Part shown: positions 52,991 to 64,000 of the stretch, one piece after another
Layout: the number at the start of each line of letters is the position of its first letter
Position numbering within the stretch: the stretch's first letter is position 1
Assembly (NCBI RefSeq): GCF_000143415.4
Contig: NW_003314352.1
Coordinates: forward strand, 570,402 to 634,401
Reading direction: 5' to 3'
From: Selaginella moellendorffii
Taxonomy: Eukaryota > Streptophyta > Lycopodiopsida > Selaginellales > Selaginellaceae
DNA length: 64,000 nt
Translations under genes and position numbers: made by a program
Notes under the pieces: generated by a model
Database searches by the model: none
Told to the model about the DNA's origin: nothing
What the model saw: the letters and a program-made list of their open reading frames with translations, nothing else

Positions 52991-53792
52991 CTGTGAATTA
53001 CTTGAGGGCTGGAAGATTGAGCCATGATCAAAGCTTACCAAGGCTGGCGGCATAACCTCCTCAAGGACCTTGTTACGATCAAAAGCCACGCACAGCCCTC
53101 GTTCCATATTTTCAGCCTCTTGCTTGCAATCGACCGTTATCTGATTTTCTGCCGTTCAGAGCCCTAAAACTTCAGGTGCCACCTCCACATTTCTCCCTTC
53201 CCTCACTCGATTATGCGTTGACACCCTGGAGCCAGCCCTCCCTCCTCAGAGCATGTAAGTCCGTGCCCGTATCCCTTTTGTGAGGTCAAGAGCGTGGTGA
53301 GGGTCAAGAGGGCCCTGCAGTCGTTCTCAATTCCCACCTCACCTCTTGGCGTCCCGTATACTATCCTCTTCCATTCTCTCATGGAAATCTTGGTAGCGCC
53401 CGTGGCTTCTCTCCCCTTTCAGCATTGCGTGGGTGCCCTCTTACTGCTTCACCAGTGTTAAACAGGTGGTGAGTGGTGGAGTTGCGACGGCGCTGCACGA
53501 CGGTGCAGACGTTCTCAGTCCTCAGATACGCTCACAAAAAGTTGCATTCTTGCATCCATGCATTCAAGTGACAAAGTTGAGCGCCGCATGATTAAAAACA
53601 GCATAGAGGTAGATAGGTAGATGGATAGTTCCTGCCCTTTCTGCCTCGAGTATTGCTTACCACTAGTGGAGGATGGAAACACTAGGAGATGAACCATGTG
53701 TGTACACCACTTCGTGGCGAAGAAAGAGCGCACATGGCTTATTTGGCTAGTTCGCCACTGTTGCCTCTTGCAGCTCCTGTACAGCAAAGTTA
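52991..53792. other. No gene recognised
   Basis: Only short frames are present. A segment near 53180-53240 (CCACCTCCACATTTCTCCCT, GACACCCTGGAGCC) is weakly similar, in reverse orientation, to 55425-55500. Confidence 0.35.
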
Positions 53793-53853
53793 GTGCAAGG
53801 AAAAGGCCAATCTGTGATAGCAATCTCTAACAGATTGGCTTTTTCCACGGCAC
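53793..53853. repeat. Stem-loop 1
   Basis: Arms GGAAAAGGCCAATCTGT and ACAGATTGGCTTTTTCC pair with one G-T (wobble) position around a 14-nt loop. The outer GTGC/GCAC also pair. It is the first of a series of stem-loops. Confidence 0.7.
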
Positions 53854-53978
53854 AGACTTGTGTTTAGAAGATCTCCTGATACTAGCTTGAGCAGATCCAC
53901 TGGCAGCAGCAAAACTGAAGAGTGCATGCAAGGGGAGGTAGTAGGAGCATCCATGCATATGTTTAGATGGTTCCTCCT

Positions 53979-54054
53979 ATTGCTCCTCTCTTCCTTTTCG
54001 TTAATCAAGCTCAGCTTGATCATTCGCATCAACGACAAGGAAGAGAGGAGCAAT
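53979..54054. repeat. Stem-loop 2 (18-bp perfect stem)
   Basis: ATTGCTCCTCTCTTCCTT (53979-53996) is perfectly complementary to 54037-54054. After one mismatch TCGTT pairs, then a bulge, then ATCAAGCT pairs with AGCTTGAT. The length of 76 nt and the near-continuous pairing are compatible with a small-RNA precursor. Confidence 0.75.
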
Positions 54055-54074
54055 ACAAGACGACAGCTTGTTTG

Positions 54075-54107
54075 TTATTGAGACTTCGTAATCAGAAGTT
54101 TCAATAA
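54075..54107. repeat. Stem-loop 3
   Basis: TTATTGAGACTTC and GAAGTTTCAATAA form a 13-bp stem with one mismatch and a 7-nt loop. Confidence 0.65.
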
Positions 54108-54121
54108 CCATTAAGGTGTTG

Positions 54122-54146
54122 TTGAATAAAAATTCTTTTTATTCAA
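54122..54146. repeat. Stem-loop 4
   Basis: TTGAATAAAAA and TTTTTATTCAA form a perfect 11-bp stem with a 3-nt loop. On its own it resembles a terminator, but it lies within a series of other hairpins. Confidence 0.6.
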
Positions 54147-54172
54147 ATTTCTCTACTCCTCTACTAGTGTGG

Positions 54173-54250
54173 CCATTCTTGGCATGGGATCGCCACACTC
54201 ATTTTCTTGTAAGAACAAGAAAACGAGTTGCAATCCTGTGCCAAGAATCG
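54173..54250. repeat. Stem-loop 5
   Basis: ATTCTTGGCATGGGATCGCC pairs with the 3' arm ending CAATCCTGTGCCAAGAAT, and the inner ACTCATTTTCTTGT pairs with ACAAGAAA then ACGAGT. Two mismatches and a small bulge lie in a stem of about 34 pairs. Confidence 0.7.
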
Positions 54251-54539
54251 GTCAGTTCCTCATATGTGGGAATAATATTTACATATTTATGATTTTTTGG
54301 TATTGTGTTCAATATAGTGAATCATAATCGTAAAAGGAAAAGTTTAGGTATGGGTATTACCATTAAACCTTGATTACCAACGAATTACTAGAGTTAAAAG
54401 CTAGATGAAAGATAATCCTAGAATATATAAGGATATTCTGGGTGTATTCTTTATACAAAGCCGTAGATATTAAAATGATCTGAACCGCCCAATATTTAAT
54501 TGGTGATGTGGCGATTAACTGATGATGTGGCATACACGT

Positions 54540-54665
54540 GGCAAAACGTTCAAGCAGCTCGGCAACATGTCAGAGATGACCAAGAGGACTTGCTGGTATG
54601 CATGGAGTTGAAAGATCTCCATGCTCGAGAATATCACCAAGAAAGCCAAAAGAAGTTCAATTCTA
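54540..54665 (+). pseudogene. Second fragment of the coiled-coil gene
   Basis: It matches exons 4-5 of the gene at 47847-50057 without the intervening 55-nt intron sequence being complete: AAGCAGCTCGGCAACATG, GAGATGACCAAGAGG, CTCCATGCTCGAGAATATCA, CCAAGAAAGCCAA. It is short and out of frame. Confidence 0.65.
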
Positions 54666-55199
54666 AATGCCCGTGCATGGCTCATGGATCAATCATCAGG
54701 GAATTCCCTTTTATCTGATAGAATCTAGAGAAAGCGTTGTTATTGAGATTGTGGAATTGCTTACTGGAGACTGGCAGCCTCGAGCGCAAGTATCCCTTAA
54801 ATTAGAGACTTATGCCCATTTCTAGTCGGGAAATTTGCGATCTCTAAGGATTCCAAAAGAAGAGTCGAGACGGTGAATTCCTAATCGCCATGAAAATGAA
54901 GCAATTCTTGACTGCTACACGCGCATTGGATCCTGGCGCAGGATCGGCAGTTCTTGATCAGACTCCCATTTGGCCAAGAAAGCTCTCGTTAACGATTGCG
55001 CTAGTGAAAAGGAGAAGAGCAAAGAGAAATTTTTATTACGGGTGGAGAATTTTACAAGGAGGATCCCTGGCTCTCAAAACAATTGATTAAAGAGATGCCA
55101 GTGATAAGCAACAAGGGACTCAACATACTAGCCTTGGCACTCTGATCAGCTCTGCCGCTTTCCTTGGATTCACCTGAGCCCTCCGGCTCCCATTAACCT

Positions 55200-55315
55200 C
55201 CACATGGATGCCGTTTTTGATTGAGGAGTTAGTGATTGTACCAGTGCCAGTGGAGGTACTCCAGTGGCACTGGTACAATCACTAATTCCACAATAAAAAA
55301 ATGGCATCTATGTGG
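55200..55315. repeat. 116-bp inverted repeat (foldback)
   Basis: Two arms of about 55 nt are about 89% complementary with a loop of about 6 nt. The inner 21 nt TTAGTGATTGTACCAGTGCCA is perfectly repeated. The outer ends are CCACATGGATGCC and GGCATCTATGTGG. It could be a small-RNA precursor or a foldback MITE. I see no clear target-site duplication. Confidence 0.75.
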
Positions 55316-56200
55316 CGCGGCCAAAGAAACCCGATCGCCAAGCAGCGAGCAGGAGAATGCCGGCTGAGAGAAGGGGAAAAGCGCTTATATGGCCTCAGTG
55401 GGAGACCTTCCATTACTCCAGGGTGTCGACCAAATAAATAAGTGGAGGTTGAGAAGGGAAGGGAGACTTGAGGAAATTAATTGGAAAGTGGAGGTGTCGC
55501 GAAAGCAATGCGTGAGGCTAAGGAGCGAAAACAAGTTTGAAATTTGAAGGTTCTAAGCACACGCTTTGACGTCGAACTCCCTATAAACTATATATAATTG
55601 TTGTGTTTTGTGCTGGCACTGTCAACATCAGTCATCCGATCTTTTTGCTCAAAAAACTTCAGTCAAAGTTTTAAATATTTAATGTAATACTCTTTTGTAT
55701 TGAACTCTCTTTGCGACACCTTAACCAGGAACATCTGGTCAACGCGCCGATTTGACCTTCACGATCTAGGGTTCTTGGACTTGCATCGCGAGAACAAAAT
55801 CCACCCTCTATCCCAGCATTTCACTCGTTCTCTCCAAGACGTGAAATTTAGGGTTCTTAACGCATGTATAACCTTTATTGAGCTTGGAATTCTAGGTAGC
55901 GCTCTTCCTAGTTCCTATTCGATTTATTTATCAAGCAATGAATACTTCACCAACCAACAATAACCCATCTAAACCACAGCAAATGTTTTACACACTTTCC
56001 AATTTTGCGGCAATTTAGCAAGCCACAATATCTGACAGCACAAGCAATTGCATAGTGGATTTTAGATTTCTGTGACACCATGTCTCGGCCGAATTGGCCA
56101 TGTTAAGAATACGATTTACATGATGTGATATGTGATTAATCTTGCCTTGCCACGTGGGTTGAGCACTTTTTCTCCCCAAAAAAAAGTTTTTTGCCCTGCG
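55316..56200. other. Intergenic, no gene seen
   Basis: An 87-residue frame at 55700-55963 has no recognisable features. The last part is likely to be the promoter of the lactate dehydrogenase gene. Confidence 0.4.
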
Positions 56201-57346
56201 ATGAGAATGCCGGCGGCGATCGATCCATCCTCCGGTCAAATCCAGGTGAATCCCCTTCGATCTCCTTCCTCTCTCAAGAGGTCATCGCCATTCTCTAGAC
56301 TAGGATCGACCACCCACCGATTCAATCGCGTAGTCCTGTCCGCGACCAACAGTAGCGATCATGGATCCCTCTTCATCCCACTCCAATCCAGCCCGGAGCA
56401 GCAGCGCGCCAAGGTCACCGTCGTGGGCGTGGGCAACGTTGGGATGGCGTGCGCGCAGACCATCCTCACCCAGGAACTTGCGGAGGAGCTCGCGCTCATC
56501 GACGTCAACCCGGACAAGCTGCGCGGCGAGATGCTCGACCTCCAGCACGCCGCCGCCTTCCTCCAGCGCGCCACCATCTCCGCCTCCACCGACTACGCCG
56601 CCTCCGCCGGGTCGGACGTGTGCATCATCACCGCCGGCGCGCGGCAGCGCGAGGGCGAGACACGGCTCGACCTTACCGCGCGGAACGCCGCGCTGTACTG
56701 CAATATAGTGCCCGAGCTTGTGCGGCACAGCCCGGGCGCCGTGCTGCTCGTGGTGTCCAACCCCGTGGACGTGCTGGCGTGGGCTACGTGGCAGCTTGCG
56801 GGCAGCGTGCTGCCGGCGACACGGGTCATTGGCAGCGGCACCAACCTTGATACCGCGCGGCTCAGGTTCCTTCTAGCCGAGCAAATGGGCGCCAACGCCC
56901 GCGACGTCCAGGCCTACGTCCTGGGCGAGCACGGGGACTCCTCGGTGCCGGTGTGGTCCACGGTGAGCGTCGCGGGGAGGATCCTCCGCGAGGAATGGGG
57001 CCCGAGCTCCTCTGCGGAGCTGGAAGAGCTACACCGCGGCGTGGTGGAGAGCGCGTACGAGGTGATCCGGCTCAAGGGCTACACTTCGTGGGCGATCGGC
57101 TACTCGACTGCCAGCATCGTAAGAAACATCCTGCGGGACCAGAGGAGGATCTGCCCGGTGTCGGTCATGGCCAAGGGTTTTTACGGGATCGAGGAGGAGG
57201 TGTTCTTGAGCCTGCCAGTCCAGCTCGGCCGGAATGGGGTTGTTAGCGTGGTCAACGCGCCGCTGTCCGAGGAGGAGGCGGCCAAGCTCCGCGGCTCCGC
57301 CAAGACGCTCTGGAACGTCCAGCAACAGCTCAAACTACTTGATTAA
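56201..57346 (+). CDS. LDH: L-lactate dehydrogenase
   Basis: A single exon from ATG 56201 encodes 381 residues. It reduces pyruvate to L-lactate with NADH, keeping glycolysis running under low oxygen. The NAD-binding loop is VTVVGVGNVGMACAQTIL. The substrate-specificity position reads AGARQREGETR, with Gln, as in lactate rather than malate dehydrogenase (Arg). SNPVDVLAW, GSGTNLDTARLR and the catalytic His in LGEHGDSSVPVWS are present. Plant LDHs are usually about 350 residues; here about 75 residues precede the Rossmann fold, rich in Ser, Arg and Pro (NPLRSPSSLKRSSPFSRLG). This could be a chloroplast or mitochondrial transit peptide, or an ordinary variable N-terminus. The longer frame to 56132 uses GTG and is not chosen. 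No intron is needed. Confidence 0.94.
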   Translation: MRMPAAIDPSSGQIQVNPLRSPSSLKRSSPFSRLGSTTHRFNRVVLSATNSSDHGSLFIPLQSSPEQQRAKVTVVGVGNVGMACAQTILTQELAEELALIDVNPDKLRGEMLDLQHAAAFLQRATISASTDYAASAGSDVCIITAGARQREGETRLDLTARNAALYCNIVPELVRHSPGAVLLVVSNPVDVLAWATWQLAGSVLPATRVIGSGTNLDTARLRFLLAEQMGANARDVQAYVLGEHGDSSVPVWSTVSVAGRILREEWGPSSSAELEELHRGVVESAYEVIRLKGYTSWAIGYSTASIVRNILRDQRRICPVSVMAKGFYGIEEEVFLSLPVQLGRNGVVSVVNAPLSEEEAAKLRGSAKTLWNVQQQLKLLD

Positions 57347-57811
57347 AATACGGGCTCTAACTTTTGAGACCAACATTACAGGTAAATGCTAAACAAGTTT
57401 GTTCTTATGCAAAATTGCTGAGTCTCATTGTGCTGTAGATTCCTGTTTTGTTAAGAAGCTTTCGGTTCTATACAATGCAACAATCTCACAACGCAAGATA
57501 TTTTGGACCAAAAGCTGAGACCACTGACATCAGCAACTTCTCATCGTTGCGATCTACTCATCGGATTCGATTACATTGGCCATACGCAAGTTCCTTTACA
57601 TTACATACAATGAAAGAATCTCTACGAGGGCTTGATCTGGAAGTTTGTGTGTTCTTGGAGATGGTAAATCATATGTGAACTGGAGGCTGAGGAAGAGAAA
57701 GAACGCAGCGCCGAAGCTTATAAATCTTATTAGGAACTTGCTTAGTGTAACGTTTGATAATTCACAGAGTTATACGGTTAGAGAAGTTGTGTGTGTTTAG
57801 AGAAGCTGTGT
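57347..57811. other. Space between convergent genes
   Basis: No gene is seen. LDH (plus) and DCP2 (minus) converge here, so this should contain both 3' untranslated regions. Confidence 0.45.
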
Positions 57812-59162
57812 CTAGACTATATGAGACACAATCTGCGGCACGTCGAATCGAAAGTTCCGGAAGCTCTTGCCTGGGAGATCTACGAAGCTGGTGCTCGTTG
57901 TCTCCTTCACTGCCACAACCGTGACGCTGTGGCTCACCATAATGGGTGTCGAGAATGTTGTGTGCCCGCTCGTATTTGCTTTCCACACTGTCACTCCTGC
58001 AAGAACCGTTTCTGGAAGGAGAAGTGAAGATAATTAATTACCTTTGCTTCCATTGTCGCTCTTCAGTGTTATCAATGGCCTGTTCTTGACAATCCATGCC
58101 TGAAGGGGCCTGCAAGTAAGCACGATGAAACTTAAGAGAAAGTTCTCCACGTCCAAGCTTACCTGAGAAATGGCCACACCATATAGTACTTGAGCCCCGT
58201 TGGTCCCCTGTTGTGTGACGATTCATTACTGTGCTTGGGTAAGTCCTCTATCCGATGCCAAGCTATCTCCTGTAATAAAGCAATTCATCAAGTTCTCGCC
58301 GCTCAAAACTGGGCGAGAGCACTTACACTAATCTCTTTCTTTGTCTGAGGAATGAAGAGCGTTTCTTCTGGAACGCCACCGACGATGAAGAGTCTCATCC
58401 GTTGCTGCCCGATGACAACTTCCAGGTGATCGTCAGTTCTGATGAGCTCTGAGACGTCGAATCCAGTTTCCTCCCAGACCTTGATAAAAGAACAAGTTAG
58501 TGAGCAAACGTCAAGTAGTTCGCAAACCTCTCTGATAGCACAGTTGTGATCCTCCTCGTCCTTGTTCTTCTTGCCTCTGGGAAAAGTCCAGCTAGCTCCC
58601 GGTTTCCATCCCTTGACCATGAGACACTGACGAGAAATAGTGAGAGGGAGAGAAACAGGAAAGCAAAAAAGACTCTTAGAGCTTACTCTTTCATAAGACT
58701 CGTCCAAGATGATCGCACCAGTAACAGGCACACTCGTCTTGTAGCTTGTAAAGTTCTTGTAGATATCATCGAAGTGTGCGATGTATGGACGAAGCGCGAC
58801 ACATTTTTGGAACACTAGGAAGAAAATGTGAGCCAAGGAGAGAAAAAGAAGGGAGAAATCTTACTGAGAGCAGTGAACTCTCGCAATGTTAGCGATTTCA
58901 AGGAAGCATTCTGCTCCATGGTGTTGTCCTCGTAGAACCAGTGAGCTTGCTCCAGTAAGAAGAGGATCCGCTCGAAAGATTCCAGTTCCTCCTCGGGCGC
59001 ATTGAGCACGAACCGGCTGTGGGAAGAAATAAATAGCATCACGGCAAGAGGATCATCACAGCACAGAACACCTCACCTGCAAAGATCATCGAGCATCTCC
59101 TGCGAAGGGAGACGCGAGGAATGCCCGCCCTGCGCCTTCCCATTTCCTCCTCCCGCTGCCAT
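57812..59162 (-). CDS. DCP2: mRNA-decapping enzyme DCP2
   Basis: Eight exons on the minus strand: 59162-59077, 59016-58865, 58814-58687, 58626-58528, 58479-58327, 58269-58163, 58109-58042 and 57996-57812, about 325 residues. DCP2 removes the m7G cap of mRNAs in P-bodies, releasing m7GDP and committing them to 5'-3' decay. The regulatory N-terminal box is visible (LPSQEMLDDLCSRFVLN, HWFYEDN). The Nudix box at about 140-162 (GKKNKDEEDHNCAIREVWEE, then TGF) fits GX5EX7REUXEEXGU exactly, and box B-like EIAWHRIEDLP follows. The C-terminus GKSFRNFRFDVPQIV resembles the plant DCP2 end. It is shorter than Arabidopsis DCP2 (373 residues). The last intron is 45 nt, or 30 nt if an alternative in-frame acceptor (CTTCCAG) is used. 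Confidence 0.93.
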
Positions 59163-59239
59163 GGGTTTAGGGCGAAATAAGCAACATAAGATTCGAAGGA
59201 ATCTAGGGTTCTAGGAAGCTATGGTTCCATCGCATTCGC

Positions 59240-59960
59240 CTCGAAGAACCATGCCACCGTCTTCGAACGCCACGGTAAGATTCCCATCGCTCTTGCCGCT
59301 CTCAAGGATTGCCACACCACCGCGATGTGCTCGTGGCAATGTATTCTCGCCGCTGCCAAAGCTCGCCGCATCTTCGATGGGATCCCGCAGCGCACTGTTG
59401 TGTCGTGGAATGCCATGATTCTCGCAGATTGGAAAGCGAGCTGGCGCTCGACCTCCTCGAGCGGATGGTCGTGCCAAATCGCGTGACTTTGCTCGCCCGG
59501 ATCAAGGGCTGCACTAGCTTAGCAGAGATCGAGCAGGGGAAGAAGATTGATGGCTCTTCCAAAATGGTGAAATGGAGTGCATGGATAGAGGACGAGCACT
59601 TCACGGCCAAGCAGTGAAGCACGGTCTATCTCAAACTCTCTGGTGACTTAGTGTGGCAGCGTGATGGACGCGATGGTGGATCTCACGGTGGTCGCCTGGA
59701 GCGCTTTGATTCTCGGGGTACGCTGATAGGGTGACGAGGCTCTAAATCTCTTGTCGCGAACGAGCTATCAGTTCTCAAGTAGCAGAGAACGGGTACGAGC
59801 GAGAGATCTTCGTGGCAAACGCGCACATATGAGAAGCTGGGAAGCACGCGTGAAGTCTTCGAGGAAGCACGACGTGGTGTCGTGAAACTCGCTGATTCTC
59901 GGCTATGCCGAGAGCGGAGATGGAGCGATTGCTCTCGAGCTCTACAGGCGGTGTGGTAAT
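59240..59960 (+). pseudogene. PPR protein relic
   Basis: PLS repeats are recognisable in several frames: AAKARRIFDGIPQRTVVSWN near 59352, ALDLLERMVVPNRVTLLARI near 59440 followed by KGCTSL, VVAWSALILGYA near 59690 and YAESGDGAIALELYRRC near 59900. Stops and frameshifts separate them, and no complete protein can be read. It lies just upstream of DCP2, in divergent orientation. Confidence 0.78.
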
Positions 59961-62489
59961 TAATGGAACTAATTTAACTGGACCTAGAATGCTCTAGAAT
60001 ATTCTACAATTTAAATTTTTAGGGTTGGAAGGGGTTTAAGATTTCTTGTTTTGAACAAAGTATACCTTTCTTGTGTACTTTTCTAAGTGATAAGCTCCTA
60101 GTTGTTATGGAGGAAGCATCCTGACTAGCTGACGCAAATGACTCTAGAATCCAGTTGGAGATCACGGGCCAGACGTGTAAGATCCAACTTTCATGCTTTG
60201 TCAAGTGTGTGATGGGATCCTCACGGGCGAGTTTGATTTAGGAAACGCAGCCATGATCGAAGACCACTTTCTCTTCACAAATATGACAAAGGCTGGGAGA
60301 CAAGATGGATTTCTCGATCAAGCACTGTGTACTATGACTAGTCCAAATTGTCATCCGGATTTCATAGGATTGAGCACCTTCGCACTCAAAACACCAAGGC
60401 CGGAAGCGTGTGTCAACGGTTCATCCAAACGTGAAGCCGAGACACGTTCTTGGGCCACGAATTCCGATCCATCCTCCCAAGATCGCTTTGAATTCTTCAT
60501 TGAGTTTCAAATAGGTTTCCTTTGTCAACCTTTAGTTGCAATCTAAAACTTGTACCTTTCTGGGAAGCAACGCGTTTCATAAAAAGACAAACCCCGCCCC
60601 ATCAAAATGTGTAAGTTGGCAACAAATATCTTTCATTCTACTCTAAGCCCTACGTCGTAGTTGTGGGGCTCGGGCGTGGAATTACCGTGACTTTGATTGC
60701 ATTTTTCTCCTCTTTCAAACAACCATTCGCATTCCTCCTTTTGCATCTTCTACTACGCAATCGCTTTCTTTTTCCTCGCTTAAGTTTGGACCAGGTTACA
60801 AGCCGACGACGATGGCCGAGACGACGACTTTGCGCGGCCGAAAAAGTATCAAAGTCAAAGGTGGCGGACGTGGCTCCAGCTCTGTTTTGTACATGGCCCT
60901 AGCGCCGGTCTCTACGGAGTCTCTCGACGCCTACACTTTTGGACCGGGGATTTGAAGCACGTCAACTTTGGGTCCCGCAAAAAGTCCTTGGCCCTCACGT
61001 TGTGCCCAATCCCCACGTTTGTTTTTGTTTTCTAAAGGGTGCTAGACGTTTTGGGTGGAAAAAGAAATAAAAAAATTCAAAAACGATTAAATTTGAGACA
61101 GACAGCACCGACTTTCAATCGCTGACTCTAGTTCTAAATCTGGATTAAGTCGTCGTCCCTCAAATTCCAGACGGTTTTTCGGGCGAGCATTAATGAATTG
61201 CCGCAAGACTTTAAGTGTCCAATGTATGAGACGAGAAGAAAACGATTTGGAAGACTTTGAGTCAATCCATGTCGTCACGACACTGTCCTCTTCGTACCGT
61301 ATCATTCAAGGACTTCTGTAAGATGGTGATCAACGAGGATCGCGACCATATTCGATCCTAATCGCTTTTCCCGGATTCAATACAAAACAGCACTGGTCGC
61401 AATCTCTGCTCCCTCGCAGCAAGAAGTCAAACAAGTGGACACGATCGAGTGAGGGATCGATGAACCTCCAGTGGCTTCATGCAGAGATTAATAAACGCCT
61501 ATGTTCAAAGTCTAAACTTGAAAAAAATCTCCAAAGCTTACTCAACAAGAGGACAAAGATGGAGGACGAAAGAAATTTGGCCAGGCCAAGACCTTTGAGG
61601 AAGTTCGAAAGAACATGGGTTGCAATCTTTCGCGGAAGCAGCACCCGCGACTTCCACACGACCGGAGTTTGAAACTTTCTCACGGCGACGATGTCAGACA
61701 CGTCGGCAAAGCGGCGGGCGAAGATCCAGCCACGTGGTTCCGACGCGGTCCAGCATGGCCGCGCACGTCACCCGGGAAGTCCCCCCGCCACGTCGGTCGT
61801 CTCTCTTCCGAGCTCTTCCCAGAGAAAGTACCCGGATGGTCTCGCGGGTCATGGTGTAGCTTGCTTGTCTCTCGCCACATTTGAAACGAAGACCATAGCC
61901 GCAGCTCTCGGACCCTGCAAGCCTTGCAAACGTGGGGAAATGAGGAAGCTTGGAAGGAAGCAAGCCAAAGAAACTCGCTCGTTACCAGCTCAAAGGTCAA
62001 AGCTCGAGTACGCGTACAAGTCATCGAAATCGTAGCGATCGTCTCTGGCGATCCCCAGCGAGGATATATATATGTGGTTGAATCTTCACTGCAGTACTCA
62101 AAACCAGCGATCAATAGCGATCAATCCGAGCGGAGCGACGAGAGATATATAGAAACTTACGGTGGAGGGCGGTGATCTTTTCTCCAGTGACATCACCGCT
62201 CATCTCATTCTTTCCTGGCTCCCTTTTTATTAAAATTGCGGCGGGGTTCTCTTTTTTCTTCCCGGCTTCCTCGGCAACACGTCTTCTCCGTCTCGCGCCT
62301 TTAAAGAAGAGGGGAAAGGAAGACCTTGCGCTTCTCCCAAGTGGCAATTCGCTGGCTAGAAGTGCTGAGCTCTCCGCTGTCCTTGCTTAACGGTGTATGT
62401 ATTGTCTTCCGTGTACTGCAAGACGAGCACGTGAATATATAGGATAGAGGAGTAGATTGCGAGGCTTTGATACCGTCTTTAGAAGAGAA
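59961..62489. other. Gene-poor stretch upstream of the WRKY gene
   Basis: An ATG frame at 60193-60546 (117 residues, MLCQVCDGILTGEFDLGN) and overlapping frames at 61615-62035 have no recognisable domains. I do not call them. The last few hundred bases should be the promoter and leader of the WRKY gene. Confidence 0.4.

Positions 62490-64000
<1,511 letters not shown>

Noticed and set aside
54122-54146. Rho-independent-terminator-like hairpin
   Set aside because: The DNA is a plant nuclear genome, where such terminators are not used, and there is no neighbouring bacterial-type gene.
55200-55315. Known conserved plant microRNA
   Set aside because: The arms do not match any conserved microRNA sequence I can recall, so no name is given.
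60193-60546. 117-codon frame starting MLCQVCDGILTGEFDLGN
   Set aside because: It has no recognisable domain or supported neighbouring exons, so it was not listed as a gene.

Overview
The window is plant nuclear DNA and fits a lycophyte, most likely Selaginella. The families are plant ones: CSLD glycan synthase, WRKY factor with the V-type intron, LRR receptor kinases, PLS-class PPR proteins, and a nuclear group II intron maturase. Genes are close together and almost every intron is 45-65 nt. Organelle-targeted PPR and maturase genes lack introns. Exon coordinates were derived by hand from GT/GC-AG sites, reading frame and protein-family conservation.

Layout. 1-7 kb: end of one gene, a small ORF, a transit-peptide protein, then a tandem duplication carrying two RING-H2 genes, two tRNA-Val(AAC) genes, a broken copy of a membrane-protein gene and its intact version. 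7-11 kb: LRR receptor kinase (-). 13.4-18.9 kb: PPR relic, archaeal-type ATPase (-) head-to-head with a maturase (+), aldose 1-epimerase. 20-27.6 kb: LRR receptor pseudokinase and CSLD. 27.8-34.2 kb: LSM4, a DUF2358/SOUL protein (-), a PPR gene (-) head-to-head with an unknown plant gene, and a cysteine-rich membrane protein. 34.2-43.2 kb: AT-rich block of decayed Ty3/gypsy retrotransposon pieces, a minisatellite and a broken copy of the 33-34 kb genes. 43.2-50.1 kb: CUE-domain protein (-), a nine-exon unknown gene with a retrotransposon gag-like ORF in its only large intron, and a coiled-coil gene. 50.6-55.3 kb: MYB and PPR pseudogenes, two partial copies of the coiled-coil gene, and an unusual run of stem-loops. 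56-59.2 kb: L-lactate dehydrogenase and DCP2 (-). 59.2-64 kb: PPR relic, a gene-poor stretch, and a WRKY group IIb gene cut by the window end.

Functional links. RNA metabolism recurs (LSM4, DCP2, maturase, PPR), but the genes are independent plant loci and form no operon-like cluster. Two head-to-head pairs have start codons only 41-64 bp apart, with telo-box motifs between them. The most unusual parts are the RING duplicate whose two deletions appear to compensate each other, the receptor pseudokinase, the intronic gag-like ORF, and the stem-loop run at 53.8-55.3 kb.
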